In this document: piece after piece, positions 1 through 8,905 of the stretch | Numbering within the stretch: the stretch's first letter is position 1 | Layout of the letters: each line of letters opens with the position of its first letter | Source of the DNA: Pseudomonas tumuqii | GTDB lineage: Bacteria; Pseudomonadota; Gammaproteobacteria; Pseudomonadales; Pseudomonadaceae | Length of the DNA: 64,000 nucleotides | NCBI RefSeq assembly: GCF_013184545.1 | Contig: NZ_JAAOJA010000004.1 | Location: 62,001 to 126,000, forward strand | Reading direction: 5' to 3' | Notes under the pieces: generated by a model | Told to the model about the DNA's origin: nothing | Databases searched by the model: none | The model's input: the letters and a program-made list of their open reading frames with translations, nothing else | Translations under genes and position numbers: made by a program

Positions 1-434
1 TGCCGGTCGAGCCACAGCACAAGCAGCGGGCCTTCGATGAAGTGGAACGACTGGTCAATGCGCATGCCGCCGACGTCATAGTGCTGGCGCGTTATATGCA
101 AATTCTGCCTGCGCAACTGTGTCGCGATTTCGCCCAGCGGGTGATCAATATCCACCACAGCTTTCTGCCGTCGTTCGTCGGTGCCAAGCCTTATCACCAG
201 GCTTCGCTACGCGGAGTCAAGCTGATCGGCGCCACCTCGCACTATGTGACCGAGGAGTTGGATGCCGGCCCGATCATCGAGCAGGACGTGGTGCGTGTCA
301 GTCACCGCGACAGCATCGAAGAAATGGTCCGTCTGGGTAAGGATGTGGAAAAAATGGTGTTGTCCCGTGGGCTACGCTATCACTTAGAGGACCGAGTATT
401 GGTTCACGATAACAAGACTGTGGTGTTCGACTGA
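1..434 (+). CDS. purU: Formyltetrahydrofolate deformylase, C-terminal part
   Basis: Partial gene: the frame is open from the left edge and stops at 432-434. PurU hydrolyses 10-formyl-tetrahydrofolate to formate and tetrahydrofolate, supplying formate for purine synthesis and balancing one-carbon pools. The visible part is the formyltransferase-like catalytic domain. It contains [10 protein letters not shown], the [11 protein letters not shown] stretch with the family histidine, GAKPYHQA, and the C-terminal [13 protein letters not shown] and HDNKTVVFD segments typical of PurU. The N-terminal ACT domain would lie upstream of the window. The CBS-domain gene starts 47 bp downstream. The family call is secure; only the extent is limited by the window edge. 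Confidence 0.95.
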   Translation, partial: PVEPQHKQRAFDEVERLVNAHAADVIVLARYMQILPAQLCRDFAQRVINIHHSFLPSFVGAKPYHQASLRGVKLIGATSHYVTEELDAGPIIEQDVVRVSHRDSIEEMVRLGKDVEKMVLSRGLRYHLEDRVLVHDNKTVVFD

Positions 435-480
435 TTGCCGTATCGTGCATTAACCAAGTGCAGGCTGAAGGAGTTCGCTA

Positions 481-906
481 ATGCTCAAATCAATCAAGGT
501 GCGCGATTACATGACTCGCCATCTGGTGACGTTTCGGTCTGACACCGATCTGTTCACCGCCATCAATCGGCTATTGGAACATCGTATTGCGGGCGCCCCG
601 GTGGTTGACTCCCAGGGCCACCTGATCGGCTTGTTATCCGAGGGCGACTGCCTGCGGGGCATCCTCTCGGGGGCTTATTACGAGGCGATCGGGGGTGTGG
701 TCAGTTCCTATATGACTACCGAGGTTGAGACCATCTCTCCGGAAACCGACATCATTGAGGTCTCCGAGCGCTTTCTGCGCGGTCGTCTGGGACGCCTCCC
801 GGTGGTGGAGAACGGGCGTCTGGTTGGCCAGATCAGTCGCAGCGATGTGCTGCGCGCGGTCAAGGAGTTCGCCCAGCACGAGCAGGGCAAAGTCCTTTCA
901 CAGTGA
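481..906 (+). CDS. CBS-domain pair protein
   Basis: A 141-residue stand-alone protein made of two CBS motifs, roughly residues 8-65 and 75-135 (VRDYMTRHLVTF, then SSYMTTEVETISP; each repeat ends in the usual LPVVE/APVVD plus G.LVG.ISRSDVLRA pattern). Paired CBS motifs form a Bateman module that usually binds adenosine nucleotides or S-adenosylmethionine and acts as an energy sensor. The partner is not identifiable from the sequence. A GGAG ribosome site lies 8 bp before the ATG. It follows purU at short distance in the same direction and could be cotranscribed. The domain call is firm, the specific role unknown. Confidence 0.9.
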   Translation: MLKSIKVRDYMTRHLVTFRSDTDLFTAINRLLEHRIAGAPVVDSQGHLIGLLSEGDCLRGILSGAYYEAIGGVVSSYMTTEVETISPETDIIEVSERFLRGRLGRLPVVENGRLVGQISRSDVLRAVKEFAQHEQGKVLSQ

Positions 907-935
907 GACCGCAAGTCGCCTGCGGCGCCGAGGTT

Positions 936-1616
936 TCAGGCCGCGGGCAAGTCGAACAATAGCGCCTCGCCCTGACCCTGCAGGTTGAGTGTGCCGGGCT
1001 CGCGCACTTGCAGGCCATCGCCAGGGGTCAGGTGTATGCCTGGGCCATTCAGCTGGCCCGTCAACAGCTGCAGGTAGAGCCAGCGGCCGGGGGCAAGCAC
1101 ATAGTCGAGCGGGCCGCTCTGCCAGCGGTAGAGCGTCATGTCCTGGGCGACCTGCAAGCTGCCGCCAGCGCCGTCCGGGCTGGCGATGAGCTGCAGGCCT
1201 TCCTGCGTGGCGAAGGCGCGCTGCTGATAACTCGGCGCCAAGCCGCGTTGCGCCGGCTCTATCCAGATTTGCATGAAGTGCACGGGCGCGCTCGCCGAGG
1301 CGTTGAACTCGCTGTGGCGGATGCCGGAACCGGCGCGCATCAGTTGGAATTCCCCTGCCTGGATTTCTTCGCGGCTGCCCAGCGAGTCCTGGTGCGCCAG
1401 GGTGCCCTGGCGAACATAGCTGATGATTTCCATGTCGCGGTGGCCGTGCGTGGCAAACCCGGCGCCGGCGATGACGCTATCGTCGTTGATCACCCGCAGG
1501 TGCGAGAAACCCTGAAAGCGCGGGTCGTAATACTCGCCGAAGGAAAAACTGTGGTAACTGTTCAGCCAGCTCAGTTGCGAGTGACCGCGTTCGGCAGCGG
1601 GGCGAAGCTGGTACAT
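936..1616 (-). CDS. Pirin family protein (YhhW-type cupin)
   Basis: A 226-residue bicupin. The N-terminal cupin carries the metal-binding set GFATHGHRDMEII and SGIRHSEFN (His-x-His, His, and a Glu/Asn position), which in pirins holds Fe(II). YhhW-type members show quercetin 2,3-dioxygenase activity in vitro, but their physiological substrate is uncertain. I chose the ATG at 1614-1616 (MYQLRPAAERG) over a longer upstream frame because AGAGGTGATC precedes it as a ribosome site and the family begins here. It is convergent with the CBS-domain gene and stands alone. Confidence 0.9.
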   Translation of the reverse strand: MYQLRPAAERGHSQLSWLNSYHSFSFGEYYDPRFQGFSHLRVINDDSVIAGAGFATHGHRDMEIISYVRQGTLAHQDSLGSREEIQAGEFQLMRAGSGIRHSEFNASASAPVHFMQIWIEPAQRGLAPSYQQRAFATQEGLQLIASPDGAGGSLQVAQDMTLYRWQSGPLDYVLAPGRWLYLQLLTGQLNGPGIHLTPGDGLQVREPGTLNLQGQGEALLFDLPAA

Positions 1617-1753
1617 GATCACCTCTGGGAAGTACCTCGAGGTGGTCATTGTGGGAAATGGACGGATCAATAAAAAGCGTAAATTTGCGCTGATATCGAT
1701 CGATTTCAATGATCTATTGGGCGCTAATGCGGGCGCCAACGGAGGTGCACGGC

Positions 1754-1957
1754 ATGCACGACCCCCTCGACCGCGCTACCTCGCAGCCACCACCAGCGCT
1801 TGGTGAGGGCTGCGTCAGGCGTTATGACCCGGATGCCTTGCACCCGCAGAGCGGCAGCGAATTTGCCGATGCCGCCGAGCTGTGGCGCCAGCTCCAGGAG
1901 CAGGCTGGCGAGCCGCCGGAAGCAGCGGGCAGCGAAATGAAAACGGGCGCCGACTAG
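1754..1957 (+). CDS. Small hypothetical protein
   Basis: A 67-residue frame beginning MHDPLDRATSQPP and ending EMKTGAD. A good GGAGG (1741-1745) stands 8 bp before the ATG, which is the main reason for listing it. The protein is acidic and proline-rich at the start, with a short amphipathic middle (AAELWRQLQEQ). I recognise no domain, signal peptide or membrane segment. It lies between the divergent pirin gene and the chemoreceptor gene, whose 3' end is 25 bp downstream and convergent. It could be a genuine small protein or a chance frame. Confidence 0.45.
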   Translation: MHDPLDRATSQPPPALGEGCVRRYDPDALHPQSGSEFADAAELWRQLQEQAGEPPEAAGSEMKTGAD

Positions 1958-1982
1958 GCGCCCTCCCTGGCTGTCGACGGTT

Positions 1983-3860
1983 TCAGATGCGGAAGCTGTC
2001 GACCAGCAGCTTGAGGCGCGAGGCCTGTTGTTCCAGGTCGCCGCAGGCGCGCAGGGTGGCCTGCAGGTTTTCCACGCCATCCTGGTTGAGGGTGTTGATC
2101 TCGGTGATGTCCATGTTCAGCGACTCGATCACCGAGGTCTGCTCTTCGGTGGCGGTGGCCACCGACTGGTTCATGCCGTCGATCTCGCCGATGCGCAGGG
2201 TCACGCTGTTCAGGCGCTCGCCGGCCTGGTTGGCGATCTGCACGCTTTCTTCGCTGTAGCGCTGGCTCTCGGTCATGGTGGTGACCGACTCGCGGGAGCC
2301 GACCTGCAGTTCCTCGATCATCTTCTCGATTTCCTGCGCCGACTCCTGGGTGCGGTGCGCCAGGTTGCGCACCTCGTCGGCGACCACGGCAAAGCCGCGA
2401 CCGGCTTCGCCGGCACGGGCGGCTTCGATGGCGGCGTTGAGCGCGAGCAGGTTGGTCTGCTGGGAGATGCTCTTGATCACCTCGAGAATCTGGCCGATGT
2501 TCACCGTCTTGCCGTTCAGCGTTTCGATGTGGCCACAGGAGGTGCGGATCTTGCTGGACAGGTCGTTCATCGCGTGGATGGTTTTCTCCACCACCTGACG
2601 GCCATCCTCGGCCTGTTGCCGCGCATCGGAGGCCTGGGTCGAGGCGTCCGCGGCGTTGCGCGCGATTTCCTGGGCAGCGGCGCCCAGTTGGTTGATTGCG
2701 GCGGCCACGCTATTGGTGCGGCTAGCCTGTTCGTCGGAGTTGATCATCGAGGAGTTGGAGGCGTTGACCACCAGTTTGGCCACTTCGTTGACCTGGTGGG
2801 TGGCCGAAGACACTTCGCGGATCGAGCCGTGAATCCGTTCGACGAACTGGTTGAAGGCTTTGCCCAGGACGCCGAATTCGTCGTCGGACTGGATCGCCAG
2901 GCGTTTGGTCAGGTCGCCGTCGCCCTGGGCGATGTCCTGCATGGCTTTGCCCATCACGGTCAGCGGTTGCAGCAGCAGGCGGATCAGCATGCTCAGCAGG
3001 AGGATGATCAGCACCACCGCGATCAGCGTGGCGACTATGGCCGAGGCGCGGAAGTCACTGAGCGCCGCATAGGCCTTGGTCTTGTCGATGGACAGGCCGA
3101 CGTACCAGTTGACCGAGGGCAGGCCTTGGACCGGGGCGAAGGTGAGGATGCGGGTCTGGCCGTTGCTGGCCGCCTCGCTGTGCGCACTGCCAATGCGCGG
3201 GGTGTTCTCGGGGAAGACGTCGGCGAGGCTTTTCATCACCAGGCTCTTGTCCGGGTGCACCAGGATCTTGCCATCGGCGCTGACCAGAAAGGCGTAACCC
3301 AGGCCGTCAAAGTCCAGCGAATTGATGATGTCGACCAGGGCCTTCAGGCTCAGGTCGCCGCCGACTACGCCGGCAGGTTTGGCCGGGGTGGCGATGGTGA
3401 TGATCAGTGCGCCGGTGGCGGCATCCACGTAAGGTTCGGTGAGGGTGGTGGCGCCGGCAGCCATGGCGTCCTTGTACCAGGGGCGGCTGCGCGGGTCGTA
3501 GTCGTCCGGCATCTTCTCGTCCGGGCGCATGGTGAATGCGCCGTCTGCGCTGCCCAGGTAACTGAAGGCGAAGGTCGAGGTCAGGGCTTTCTGCTCCAGC
3601 AGGCCGACGACCTGCTCGGGCTCGCTGTTCCGGGCAATCGACTGGGCGGCGCTTTCCACCAGCAGGATGCGCCCCGACAGCCAGTTCTGGATATTGCTGG
3701 CGGTGACGTTGCCCATTTCCTGCAGGTAGTTTTCCAGGTCTGTGCGGATCGCATTGCGTTGCAGGTAGTCGTTGTACAGGGTGAACAGGGAGAAGGCGGC
3801 GATTACCACTAGCGAGGCGGCCAGGAGAATCTTGTGGCTGAATTTCAAATTATTACTCAT
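1983..3860 (-). CDS. Methyl-accepting chemotaxis protein with dCache sensor (amino-acid type)
   Basis: A 625-residue inner-membrane chemoreceptor. The order is: short cytoplasmic start, TM1 (about 10-30), periplasmic dCache domain (about 35-270), TM2 (about 275-300), HAMP, then the signalling coiled coil with the conserved hairpin tip ([20 protein letters not shown]). The distal dCache pocket shows YDPRSRPWY, then [10 protein letters not shown] and GGDLSL. This is the Y/R/W/Y/D/D arrangement known for amino-acid-binding dCache receptors such as PctA, so I infer L-amino acids or related amines as ligands. The ATG at 3858-3860 ([10 protein letters not shown]) is preferred to an upstream GTG, since TM1 then starts at the usual place. 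No C-terminal CheR-binding pentapeptide is seen. Confidence 0.93.
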   Translation of the reverse strand: MSNNLKFSHKILLAASLVVIAAFSLFTLYNDYLQRNAIRTDLENYLQEMGNVTASNIQNWLSGRILLVESAAQSIARNSEPEQVVGLLEQKALTSTFAFSYLGSADGAFTMRPDEKMPDDYDPRSRPWYKDAMAAGATTLTEPYVDAATGALIITIATPAKPAGVVGGDLSLKALVDIINSLDFDGLGYAFLVSADGKILVHPDKSLVMKSLADVFPENTPRIGSAHSEAASNGQTRILTFAPVQGLPSVNWYVGLSIDKTKAYAALSDFRASAIVATLIAVVLIILLLSMLIRLLLQPLTVMGKAMQDIAQGDGDLTKRLAIQSDDEFGVLGKAFNQFVERIHGSIREVSSATHQVNEVAKLVVNASNSSMINSDEQASRTNSVAAAINQLGAAAQEIARNAADASTQASDARQQAEDGRQVVEKTIHAMNDLSSKIRTSCGHIETLNGKTVNIGQILEVIKSISQQTNLLALNAAIEAARAGEAGRGFAVVADEVRNLAHRTQESAQEIEKMIEELQVGSRESVTTMTESQRYSEESVQIANQAGERLNSVTLRIGEIDGMNQSVATATEEQTSVIESLNMDITEINTLNQDGVENLQATLRACGDLEQQASRLKLLVDSFRI

Positions 3861-3989
3861 GGCTTCTTGCGTCCGGTAATGTCTGGAACCAGTCTTGGGC
3901 TGGTGCACGGCACAGGCAGCGCCGGTAAATCGGCGTCAGCAATTATGTCGGCATGGTGGGAGCAAAGCTTTAACTCAGGGGACATATAA

Positions 3990-5465
3990 ATGCCTGCAGC
4001 AAACCAGTTGGTTCTTGGCGCCGATCTCGGTGGTCAACCTGTCGGCCAGCTTTTGCGCCTGGCCAATCGTCATGGCCTGGTGGCCGGGGCGACCGGCACC
4101 GGCAAGACGGTGACCCTGCAGCGCCTGGTGGAGGCGTTCAGCGATGCCGGTGTGGCGGTGTTCGCCGCGGATGTGAAGGGCGACCTGTGCGGACTCGGCG
4201 CCGTCGGCGCGCCGCAAGGCAAGGTGGCCGAGCGCATTGCCAGCATGCCCTGGCTTGAGCATCGACCGACGGCCTACCCGGTTACGCTCTGGGATATCCA
4301 TGGCCAGAGCGGTCATCCGCTGCGCACCACCCTCAGCGAGATGGGCCCGCTGTTGCTCGGGGCTTTGCTGGAGTTGACCGACAGCCAGCAGGCCGCCCTC
4401 TATGCGGCGTTCAAGGTGGCGGATCGCGAAGGGCTGCTGTTGCTCGATCTGAAAGACCTGAAAGCCCTGCTGGCCTACCTGAAGAACAATCCGGCCGTGC
4501 TCGGCGAGGACAGTGCGCTGTTCACCACTGGCTCTTCCCAGGCCCTCCTGCGGCGTCTGTCGAGCCTCGAACAACAGGGCGCCGAGGCCCTGTTCGGCGA
4601 GCCTGCGCTGCAGCTGGAGGACATTCTGCAGCCGGATCGCGACGGCCGCGGGCGCATCCATCTGCTCGACGCCAGCCGTCTGGTGCATGAGGCGCCGAAG
4701 GTCTACGCGACCTTCCTGCTGTGGCTGCTGGCCGAGTTGTTCGAGCAGTTGCCGGAGCGCGGCGATGCCGACAAGCCGCTGCTGGCGCTGTTCTTCGATG
4801 AGGCGCACCTGCTGTTCGCCGACACCCCGAGAGCCCTGCAGGAGCGGTTGGAACAGGTGGTGCGGTTGATTCGCTCGAAAGGCGTCGGCGTCTACTTCGT
4901 CACCCAATCGCCCAGTGACTTGCCCGATGACGTGCTGGCCCAGCTCGGCCTGCGCATTCAGCACGGCCTGCGCGCCTTCACCACCCAGGAGCAGAAATCC
5001 CTGCGCGCGGTGGCCGACGGTTTCCGCCCCAACCCCTCGCTCGATACCCTGGCAACCCTGACCGAACTGGGTATCGGCGAGGCCCTAGTCGGCACCCTGG
5101 AAGAGAAGGGCACGCCGGCCATGGTCCAGCGCGTGGCCATCGCGCCGCCACAGTCGCGCATCGGTCCGTTGAGCGAGAGCGAGCGGGGCGCCTTGATTCG
5201 CCAGTCGCCGCTGGCTGGGCGCTACGACAAACCGGTCGACCGCGAGTCGGCCTACGAACTGCTCAGCGCCCGTGCCGCGCAAGCCAGTGCCGAGGCGGCG
5301 GCGCAGCCGCCAACCAAAGCGAGTCCCGCCGACGGCATCGGCGACATGCTGGGCGGCCTGGCCGGCCAGGTGATGAAAAGCGCCGTACGCCAAGCCGCCA
5401 ACCAGCTTGGTCGGCAGTTGGTGCGCGGTCTGCTGGGCTCGTTGCTGGGTGGCAAGGGGCGCTAA
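3990..5465 (+). CDS. HerA/YjgR-like ATPase (DUF853)
   Basis: A 491-residue P-loop ATPase of the HerA/FtsK superfamily, DUF853 branch (E. coli YjgR). The Walker A motif GATGTGKT is at residues 33-40. The Walker B strand LALFFDEAH, with acidic residues DE, is near 265-273. A sensor-like YFVTQSPSDLP follows about 40 residues later. The C-terminus is Ala/Gln-rich and ends in a Gly/Leu-rich tail. Biochemical role is unknown; relatives are thought to translocate nucleic acid or remodel proteins, but this branch is uncharacterised. An AGGGG lies 9 bp before the ATG. It is divergent from the chemoreceptor gene. Confidence 0.9.
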   Translation: MPAANQLVLGADLGGQPVGQLLRLANRHGLVAGATGTGKTVTLQRLVEAFSDAGVAVFAADVKGDLCGLGAVGAPQGKVAERIASMPWLEHRPTAYPVTLWDIHGQSGHPLRTTLSEMGPLLLGALLELTDSQQAALYAAFKVADREGLLLLDLKDLKALLAYLKNNPAVLGEDSALFTTGSSQALLRRLSSLEQQGAEALFGEPALQLEDILQPDRDGRGRIHLLDASRLVHEAPKVYATFLLWLLAELFEQLPERGDADKPLLALFFDEAHLLFADTPRALQERLEQVVRLIRSKGVGVYFVTQSPSDLPDDVLAQLGLRIQHGLRAFTTQEQKSLRAVADGFRPNPSLDTLATLTELGIGEALVGTLEEKGTPAMVQRVAIAPPQSRIGPLSESERGALIRQSPLAGRYDKPVDRESAYELLSARAAQASAEAAAQPPTKASPADGIGDMLGGLAGQVMKSAVRQAANQLGRQLVRGLLGSLLGGKGR

Positions 5466-5522
5466 CGCCGCGAGCTGCGGTTATCGATCGTTATTCCTGC
5501 AAGGACGTTCTGCAGGAATCGC

Positions 5523-5747
5523 TCAGCCGCTGTGCTCGTCGGGTTTGGCGTGCAGGTCTTTCTCGATCTTTTCGATTTCTTTTTCAAATGCTTGGTCAAG
5601 AAGGCTGGCCTTCTTGCGCCAGGGCTTGCGCTCGGGATCCGGTTGAGCGGCGTAAGTAATGATTTCTCCGCCTTGTACATCCATGTAACGCTGCGCCTGG
5701 CGCTCGAGTTCGGCGCGCAGTTCGTCTTTCGTCACGTGATTACCCAT
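5523..5747 (-). CDS. Small charged hypothetical protein
   Basis: A 74-residue protein (MGNHVTKDELRAELERQ...) that is strongly charged and predicted mostly helical, with Lys/Glu-rich ends (KASLLDQAFEKEIEKIEKDL) suggesting a short coiled coil. I recognise no family. The start is uncertain. The ATG at 5745-5747 fits the onset of the charged region but has no clear ribosome site. An in-frame ATG at 5781-5783 (MPYVVIAPLFKT) follows AAGG and would add 12 residues. It is convergent with the DUF853 gene (57 bp between stops). Confidence 0.6.
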   Translation of the reverse strand: MGNHVTKDELRAELERQAQRYMDVQGGEIITYAAQPDPERKPWRKKASLLDQAFEKEIEKIEKDLHAKPDEHSG

Positions 5748-5783
5748 GGTCTTGAAGAGTGGTGCGATGACAACGTAAGGCAT

Positions 5784-6086
5784 TGGCCTTACTGCAACGG
5801 TCATCGATTTATTGGCTGTGGCAATGGCTGATGTGGCTGTCGAACACTCCTCCATGCATCTTGTTGAGAAATAATGTTCTTCGAAAACAACTACTTGGAA
5901 TAATTAAGCGAGTGTTCTCAAAAGTGCCACTGCATACAGCTGAATACAATTATGGTCAACGTCGTTTAAAAGTCTAGAGGGGGTTTGAATCGCCCTGTCT
6001 AGACGGGTGACCACTATGAGTTTGGTCTGACAGTGAATAAGACCGTTATGTTCAATTAAGCGCTCGATAGTGCCTCCGGCAGGCGT
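5784..6086. other. AT-rich intergenic stretch, no gene seen
   Basis: About 300 bp noticeably richer in A and T than its surroundings, between two minus-strand genes. No open frame longer than about 60 codons and no recognisable RNA gene. The only structure that stands out is the hairpin at 5972-6004. The base composition could mark a horizontally acquired scar or simply a promoter region for the small gene at 5523-5747. Confidence 0.4.
5972..6004. repeat. Hairpin with 7-bp perfect arms
   Basis: GTCTAGA at 5972-5978 is matched by TCTAGAC at 5998-6004. Inside it a further GGG/CCC pairing extends the stem past one mismatch and a G-T pair. There is no T-tract on either side, so it is not a standard intrinsic terminator. 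It could be an operator or part of a structured transcript. Confidence 0.4.
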
Positions 6087-6992
6087 TCAACTGTGGCTCA
6101 GTGGCCGGTACTGCAAACCGAAGTGCAGGCTGGAGGATTGGCCGTGGCGCAGTAAGCGCAGGCCCGGGCGACCAGGGAGGTGATGGGCGTTGACCGGGTG
6201 GGTGACCGGTTCGAAACAGAAGAAGTTCTGTTCGGTTGGACTCTCTTTGGTTGGACTCTGCTTGGTTGGACAATAAAGCAAGTAATACGGACTGTCGCTG
6301 CAACAGTCGAGTTGGTAACCGCCATCTTCCTGAATGATCTGGCATTCACCGTTCCAGCCGGCAAAGGCGTTATCGACCTGCTGCGCGGGTAGGTGGCGAG
6401 CCTGCTCGAAGTTCCAGGCCGCTGGCAGCGTAGCGAGTTCGGTGGACAAGCGGCTGTGGTCGCAGTGCCAGACCTGTTTTGCCGCGGCGCGCAGGCGGGT
6501 GTGCGGAGTGCGCGGAAAATAGGGGTGCCAGCCCAGACCATGCCAGGCGGCGCGCTCGTCCAGGTGGGTGACCTGCAGGTCGAGGTCGAGCCGCCCGCCG
6601 TGCAGGCGAAAGCGCTGTACCGCGCGATAGGCGAAGGGCAGCTGGCTGTCCAGTTGCAGGACGATTTCCGTCGCGCTCTGTGCGCTCACCTGCCAGGGCT
6701 GTTGCCAGGCGCTGCCGTGGATCGGCAAGGGATCGCTGGGGCTGTTGGCGGCCAGATCGAACCAGCCATCGGGGCCGGCAAAGCCGCCGCCGGCGATACG
6801 ATTGGACCAGGGCACCAGCGGGTAGCAGGCCAGCCGCCGTGGCGTGGCGGCGTCGAGGGCCTGTTGGTCGCTGGGCCTCAGCAGCGCCTGACCCGTGGCG
6901 GTGACCACCCAGTTGACGATACTGCCGCCCAGTTCGGGGGCCAGGCTCAGGCGGGTGATGCCGTCTTCGAGGCTGAGAAGTGTCGCTGTCAT
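6087..6992 (-). CDS. Aldose 1-epimerase family; probable uronate mutarotase
   Basis: A 301-residue galactose-mutarotase fold protein, about the family length. The catalytic histidines are recognisable in PIHGSAWQQPW and GLGWHPYFP, and the acid/base Glu in FFCFEPVTHPVN near the C-terminus. The family interconverts alpha and beta anomers of sugars. Because it is divergent from the FadR-type regulator next to the uronate genes, I infer a hexuronate mutarotase feeding uronate dehydrogenase (the role given to UxuM in comparative work, from memory). The start at 6990-6992 follows GAAGGCGG. An oddity is a 15-bp tandem repeat at 6231-6271 encoding a repeated SPTK/SPTE insert before the catalytic Glu. 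Confidence 0.82.
   Translation of the reverse strand: MTATLLSLEDGITRLSLAPELGGSIVNWVVTATGQALLRPSDQQALDAATPRRLACYPLVPWSNRIAGGGFAGPDGWFDLAANSPSDPLPIHGSAWQQPWQVSAQSATEIVLQLDSQLPFAYRAVQRFRLHGGRLDLDLQVTHLDERAAWHGLGWHPYFPRTPHTRLRAAAKQVWHCDHSRLSTELATLPAAWNFEQARHLPAQQVDNAFAGWNGECQIIQEDGGYQLDCCSDSPYYLLYCPTKQSPTKESPTEQNFFCFEPVTHPVNAHHLPGRPGLRLLRHGQSSSLHFGLQYRPLSHS
6231..6271. repeat. 15-bp in-frame tandem repeat in the mutarotase gene
   Basis: About 2.7 copies of a 15-bp unit (6231-6245, 6246-6260, 6261-6271) that differ at one to three bases. The unit length keeps frame and encodes a repeated SPTK(Q/E) pentapeptide in a surface-loop position. Confidence 0.8.
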
Positions 6993-7070
6993 CGGGTTCC
7001 GCCTTCGCCAATAGCTGTCTTGAAAACGCGTGCTGTCGTTGCTGCACACGGCCGATGCGTGACCGGGGGT

Positions 7071-7083
7071 GTCATCGTACAAC
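7071..7083. promoter_or_regulatory. Half-operator of the sugar-acid regulator
   Basis: Between the divergent mutarotase and regulator genes, GTCAT abuts CGTACAAC. Read on the minus strand this gives a perfect GTTGTACG arm followed by ATGAC, with the second arm lost or shifted. It resembles the 20-bp operator found at six other places in the window, so it may mediate weak autoregulation. A possible minus-10 TATGAT for the regulator lies just downstream (about 7092-7097). Confidence 0.45.
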
Positions 7084-7132
7084 TGCTGGGATATGATGGC
7101 AGCCTAGTCGTCAGCCGAGAAAGACCTCCGAT

Positions 7133-7888
7133 ATGGACACTCAGAACAGCCCACCGCGCGTACGCAGAAAGCATCGCAGCCTGGCCCAGGAATTGGTGAC
7201 CGAGCTGTCCCAGCGGATTCGCGACGGCGTGATCAAGCGCGGCGACAAGTTGCCGACCGAGTCGGCGATCATGGAAGAGCAGGGCGTCAGCCGCACCGTG
7301 GTGCGCGAGGCGTTGTCGCGCTTGCAGGCGGCTGGCCTGGTGGAAACCCGCCACGGCATCGGCACCTTCGTGCTGGACACGCCGAGCCCCAGCGGTTTTC
7401 GCATCGACCCGGCGACCATCGTCACCCTGCGCGATGTGCTGGCGATTCTCGAGTTGCGCATCAGCCTCGAGGTCGAGTCGGCGGGCTTGGCCGCGCAACG
7501 GCGCAGTGCGGAGCAGCTGACGGCCATGCGCGAGGCCCTGGATGCCCTGAGCCAGAACGTCACCCACTCCGGCGATGCGGTGGCGTCGGACTTCCAGTTC
7601 CACCTGCTGATCGCCGAGGCCACCGGCAATCGCTACTTCACCGACATCATGAGCCACCTGGGTACCAGCATCATCCCGCGCACCCGCCTGAACTCGGCGC
7701 GCATTGCCCAGGACGACCAGCAGAACTACATGGCGCGTCTGAGCCGCGAGCACGAGCAGATCTTCGAGGCCATCGCCCGCCAGGATTCCGATGCGGCCCG
7801 CGCGGCCATGCGCCTGCACCTGACCAACAGCCGCGAGCGTCTGCGTCAGGCCCATGAAACGGCGGAGGCGCAGGCGCTGCACGGTTGA
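7133..7888 (+). CDS. GntR/FadR-family regulator, probable hexuronate/aldarate regulator (GguR-like)
   Basis: A 251-residue regulator. The N-terminal winged helix-turn-helix (about residues 12-80) has the GntR signature KLPTESAIMEEQGVSRTVVREALSRL. The C-terminal FCD domain carries the metal-binding set DFQFHLLIAE, REHEQIF and MRLHLTNSRERL. FadR-type regulators bind short inverted repeats and release on binding an organic acid. The genomic setting and the operator repeated through this region make it the obvious controller of the uronate/glucarate genes, matching what I remember as GguR of proteobacterial hexuronate regulons. It is probably autoregulated via the half-site at 7071-7083. The protein does not itself reveal whether it activates or represses. 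Operators overlapping or following the minus-10 argue for repression. Confidence 0.88.
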   Translation: MDTQNSPPRVRRKHRSLAQELVTELSQRIRDGVIKRGDKLPTESAIMEEQGVSRTVVREALSRLQAAGLVETRHGIGTFVLDTPSPSGFRIDPATIVTLRDVLAILELRISLEVESAGLAAQRRSAEQLTAMREALDALSQNVTHSGDAVASDFQFHLLIAEATGNRYFTDIMSHLGTSIIPRTRLNSARIAQDDQQNYMARLSREHEQIFEAIARQDSDAARAAMRLHLTNSRERLRQAHETAEAQALHG

Positions 7889-7916
7889 TGGCGGCCGATA
7901 GTTCAAGAGGGTCCTG

Positions 7917-8828
7917 CTAGGCCTGGCGCTTGTAAGCCAGCAGGACGATACCGCTGACTACCAGCAGGCCGCCGAACATCTGCAGGCCGTTGAGCAGCTG
8001 ATCGAGAATCAGCCAGCCGAACAGCAGACCGGCCACCGGTTCGATATTCATCACCGGCGCATTGCGCGCGATATCCAGGCGGGTGACCAGGATAAACAGC
8101 GCAGAAAACGCCACCCCATACAGCAGCACCAGGCAGCCCAAGGCGATCCAGCCGGCCGTGGCGCTAGGCAGATCCATCCCGCCCGGCAGCAGACCGCCGG
8201 CCCCGGCCAGGGCCGAGGCGGCGAACACCACCAGCATGGTCAGCATGCTGCGCACCGTGCCCGGCATGCCGCTGAGCCGGTGTCCGGTGATCCACAGGGC
8301 GCAGGCAAATGCCGCCGCCCCGGTCAGACCGAACAGCACCCCTTCGACCCAGCGCCGATCGATCTCGGCCGGGCCGGACAGCTGCTGCGGCAGGTCGAGC
8401 ACAAACACCAGGCCCAGCAGAATCAGCCCCATCAGCCAGGCCGCGCGGCGGGTCGGTCGCGGCCCTCCCAGGGCCCAAGTCAGCAGCGCCAGCAGAATGG
8501 GCGCGAGGTTGACCACCAGCAACGCCAGGGCCACCGGAATCCGCGCCACCGCCGAGTAGATGCAGAAACTCTGCACCGCGATCAGCAGGCCCAGCAGCAG
8601 CTGCCAGGCCCAGGTCTGGCGGCGCATCCTCAGCGATTCGCCACGCCACAGCACCAGAGCGGCGAGCGCCAGCAGGGTCACCCCGGAACGGCAGAGCATC
8701 GCCAGCAGCAGGCCGGTGTCATGGTCGAAGGCGATCCGCGCGGCAATATGGTTGCCGGCGAAGGAGCAGGCCAGGGTGGCCAGGATCAGTGCGGCGATAT
8801 GCCGGGGGAAGGGTGGGGCGGCAGGCAT
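7917..8828 (-). CDS. EamA/DMT-superfamily transporter
   Basis: A 303-residue integral membrane protein with about ten hydrophobic segments in two repeated EamA halves. The first half ends around residue 140; the second begins at WVEGVLFGLTGAAAFACALW, with the typical NIEPVAGLLFGWLIL near the end. DMT permeases export or import small metabolites; substrate cannot be told. The ATG at 8826-8828 (MPAAPPFPRHIAA) is chosen over an upstream TTG because hydrophobic segment 1 follows at the usual distance. It is convergent with the regulator gene and is not preceded by the sugar-acid operator, so a role in uronate use is not supported. Confidence 0.85.
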   Translation of the reverse strand: MPAAPPFPRHIAALILATLACSFAGNHIAARIAFDHDTGLLLAMLCRSGVTLLALAALVLWRGESLRMRRQTWAWQLLLGLLIAVQSFCIYSAVARIPVALALLVVNLAPILLALLTWALGGPRPTRRAAWLMGLILLGLVFVLDLPQQLSGPAEIDRRWVEGVLFGLTGAAAFACALWITGHRLSGMPGTVRSMLTMLVVFAASALAGAGGLLPGGMDLPSATAGWIALGCLVLLYGVAFSALFILVTRLDIARNAPVMNIEPVAGLLFGWLILDQLLNGLQMFGGLLVVSGIVLLAYKRQA

Positions 8829-8845
8829 GGCGGAGATTCTGTCCT

Positions 8846-8878
8846 TACAAAGCAAGGAGCCGCCAGGTCGGCGGCTCC
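8846..8878 (-). terminator. Possible intrinsic terminator for the TRAP operon
   Basis: A perfect 9-bp stem (GGAGCCGCC at 8856-8864 with GGCGGCTCC at 8870-8878, 5-nt loop). Read on the minus strand it is followed by the T-rich TTGCTTTGT. It would stop minus-strand transcription arriving from dctM. The T-tract is interrupted, so strength is uncertain, and it lies just before the EamA gene start. Confidence 0.4.
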
Positions 8879-8905
8879 AGGGGATCGTGACGCAGTGACA
8901 CGGCC

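Noticed and set aside
2028..3812. A 594-codon plus-strand frame across the chemoreceptor gene
   Set aside because: Shadow of the minus-strand chemoreceptor: repetitive Gly/Ala/His/Asp composition without any motif.
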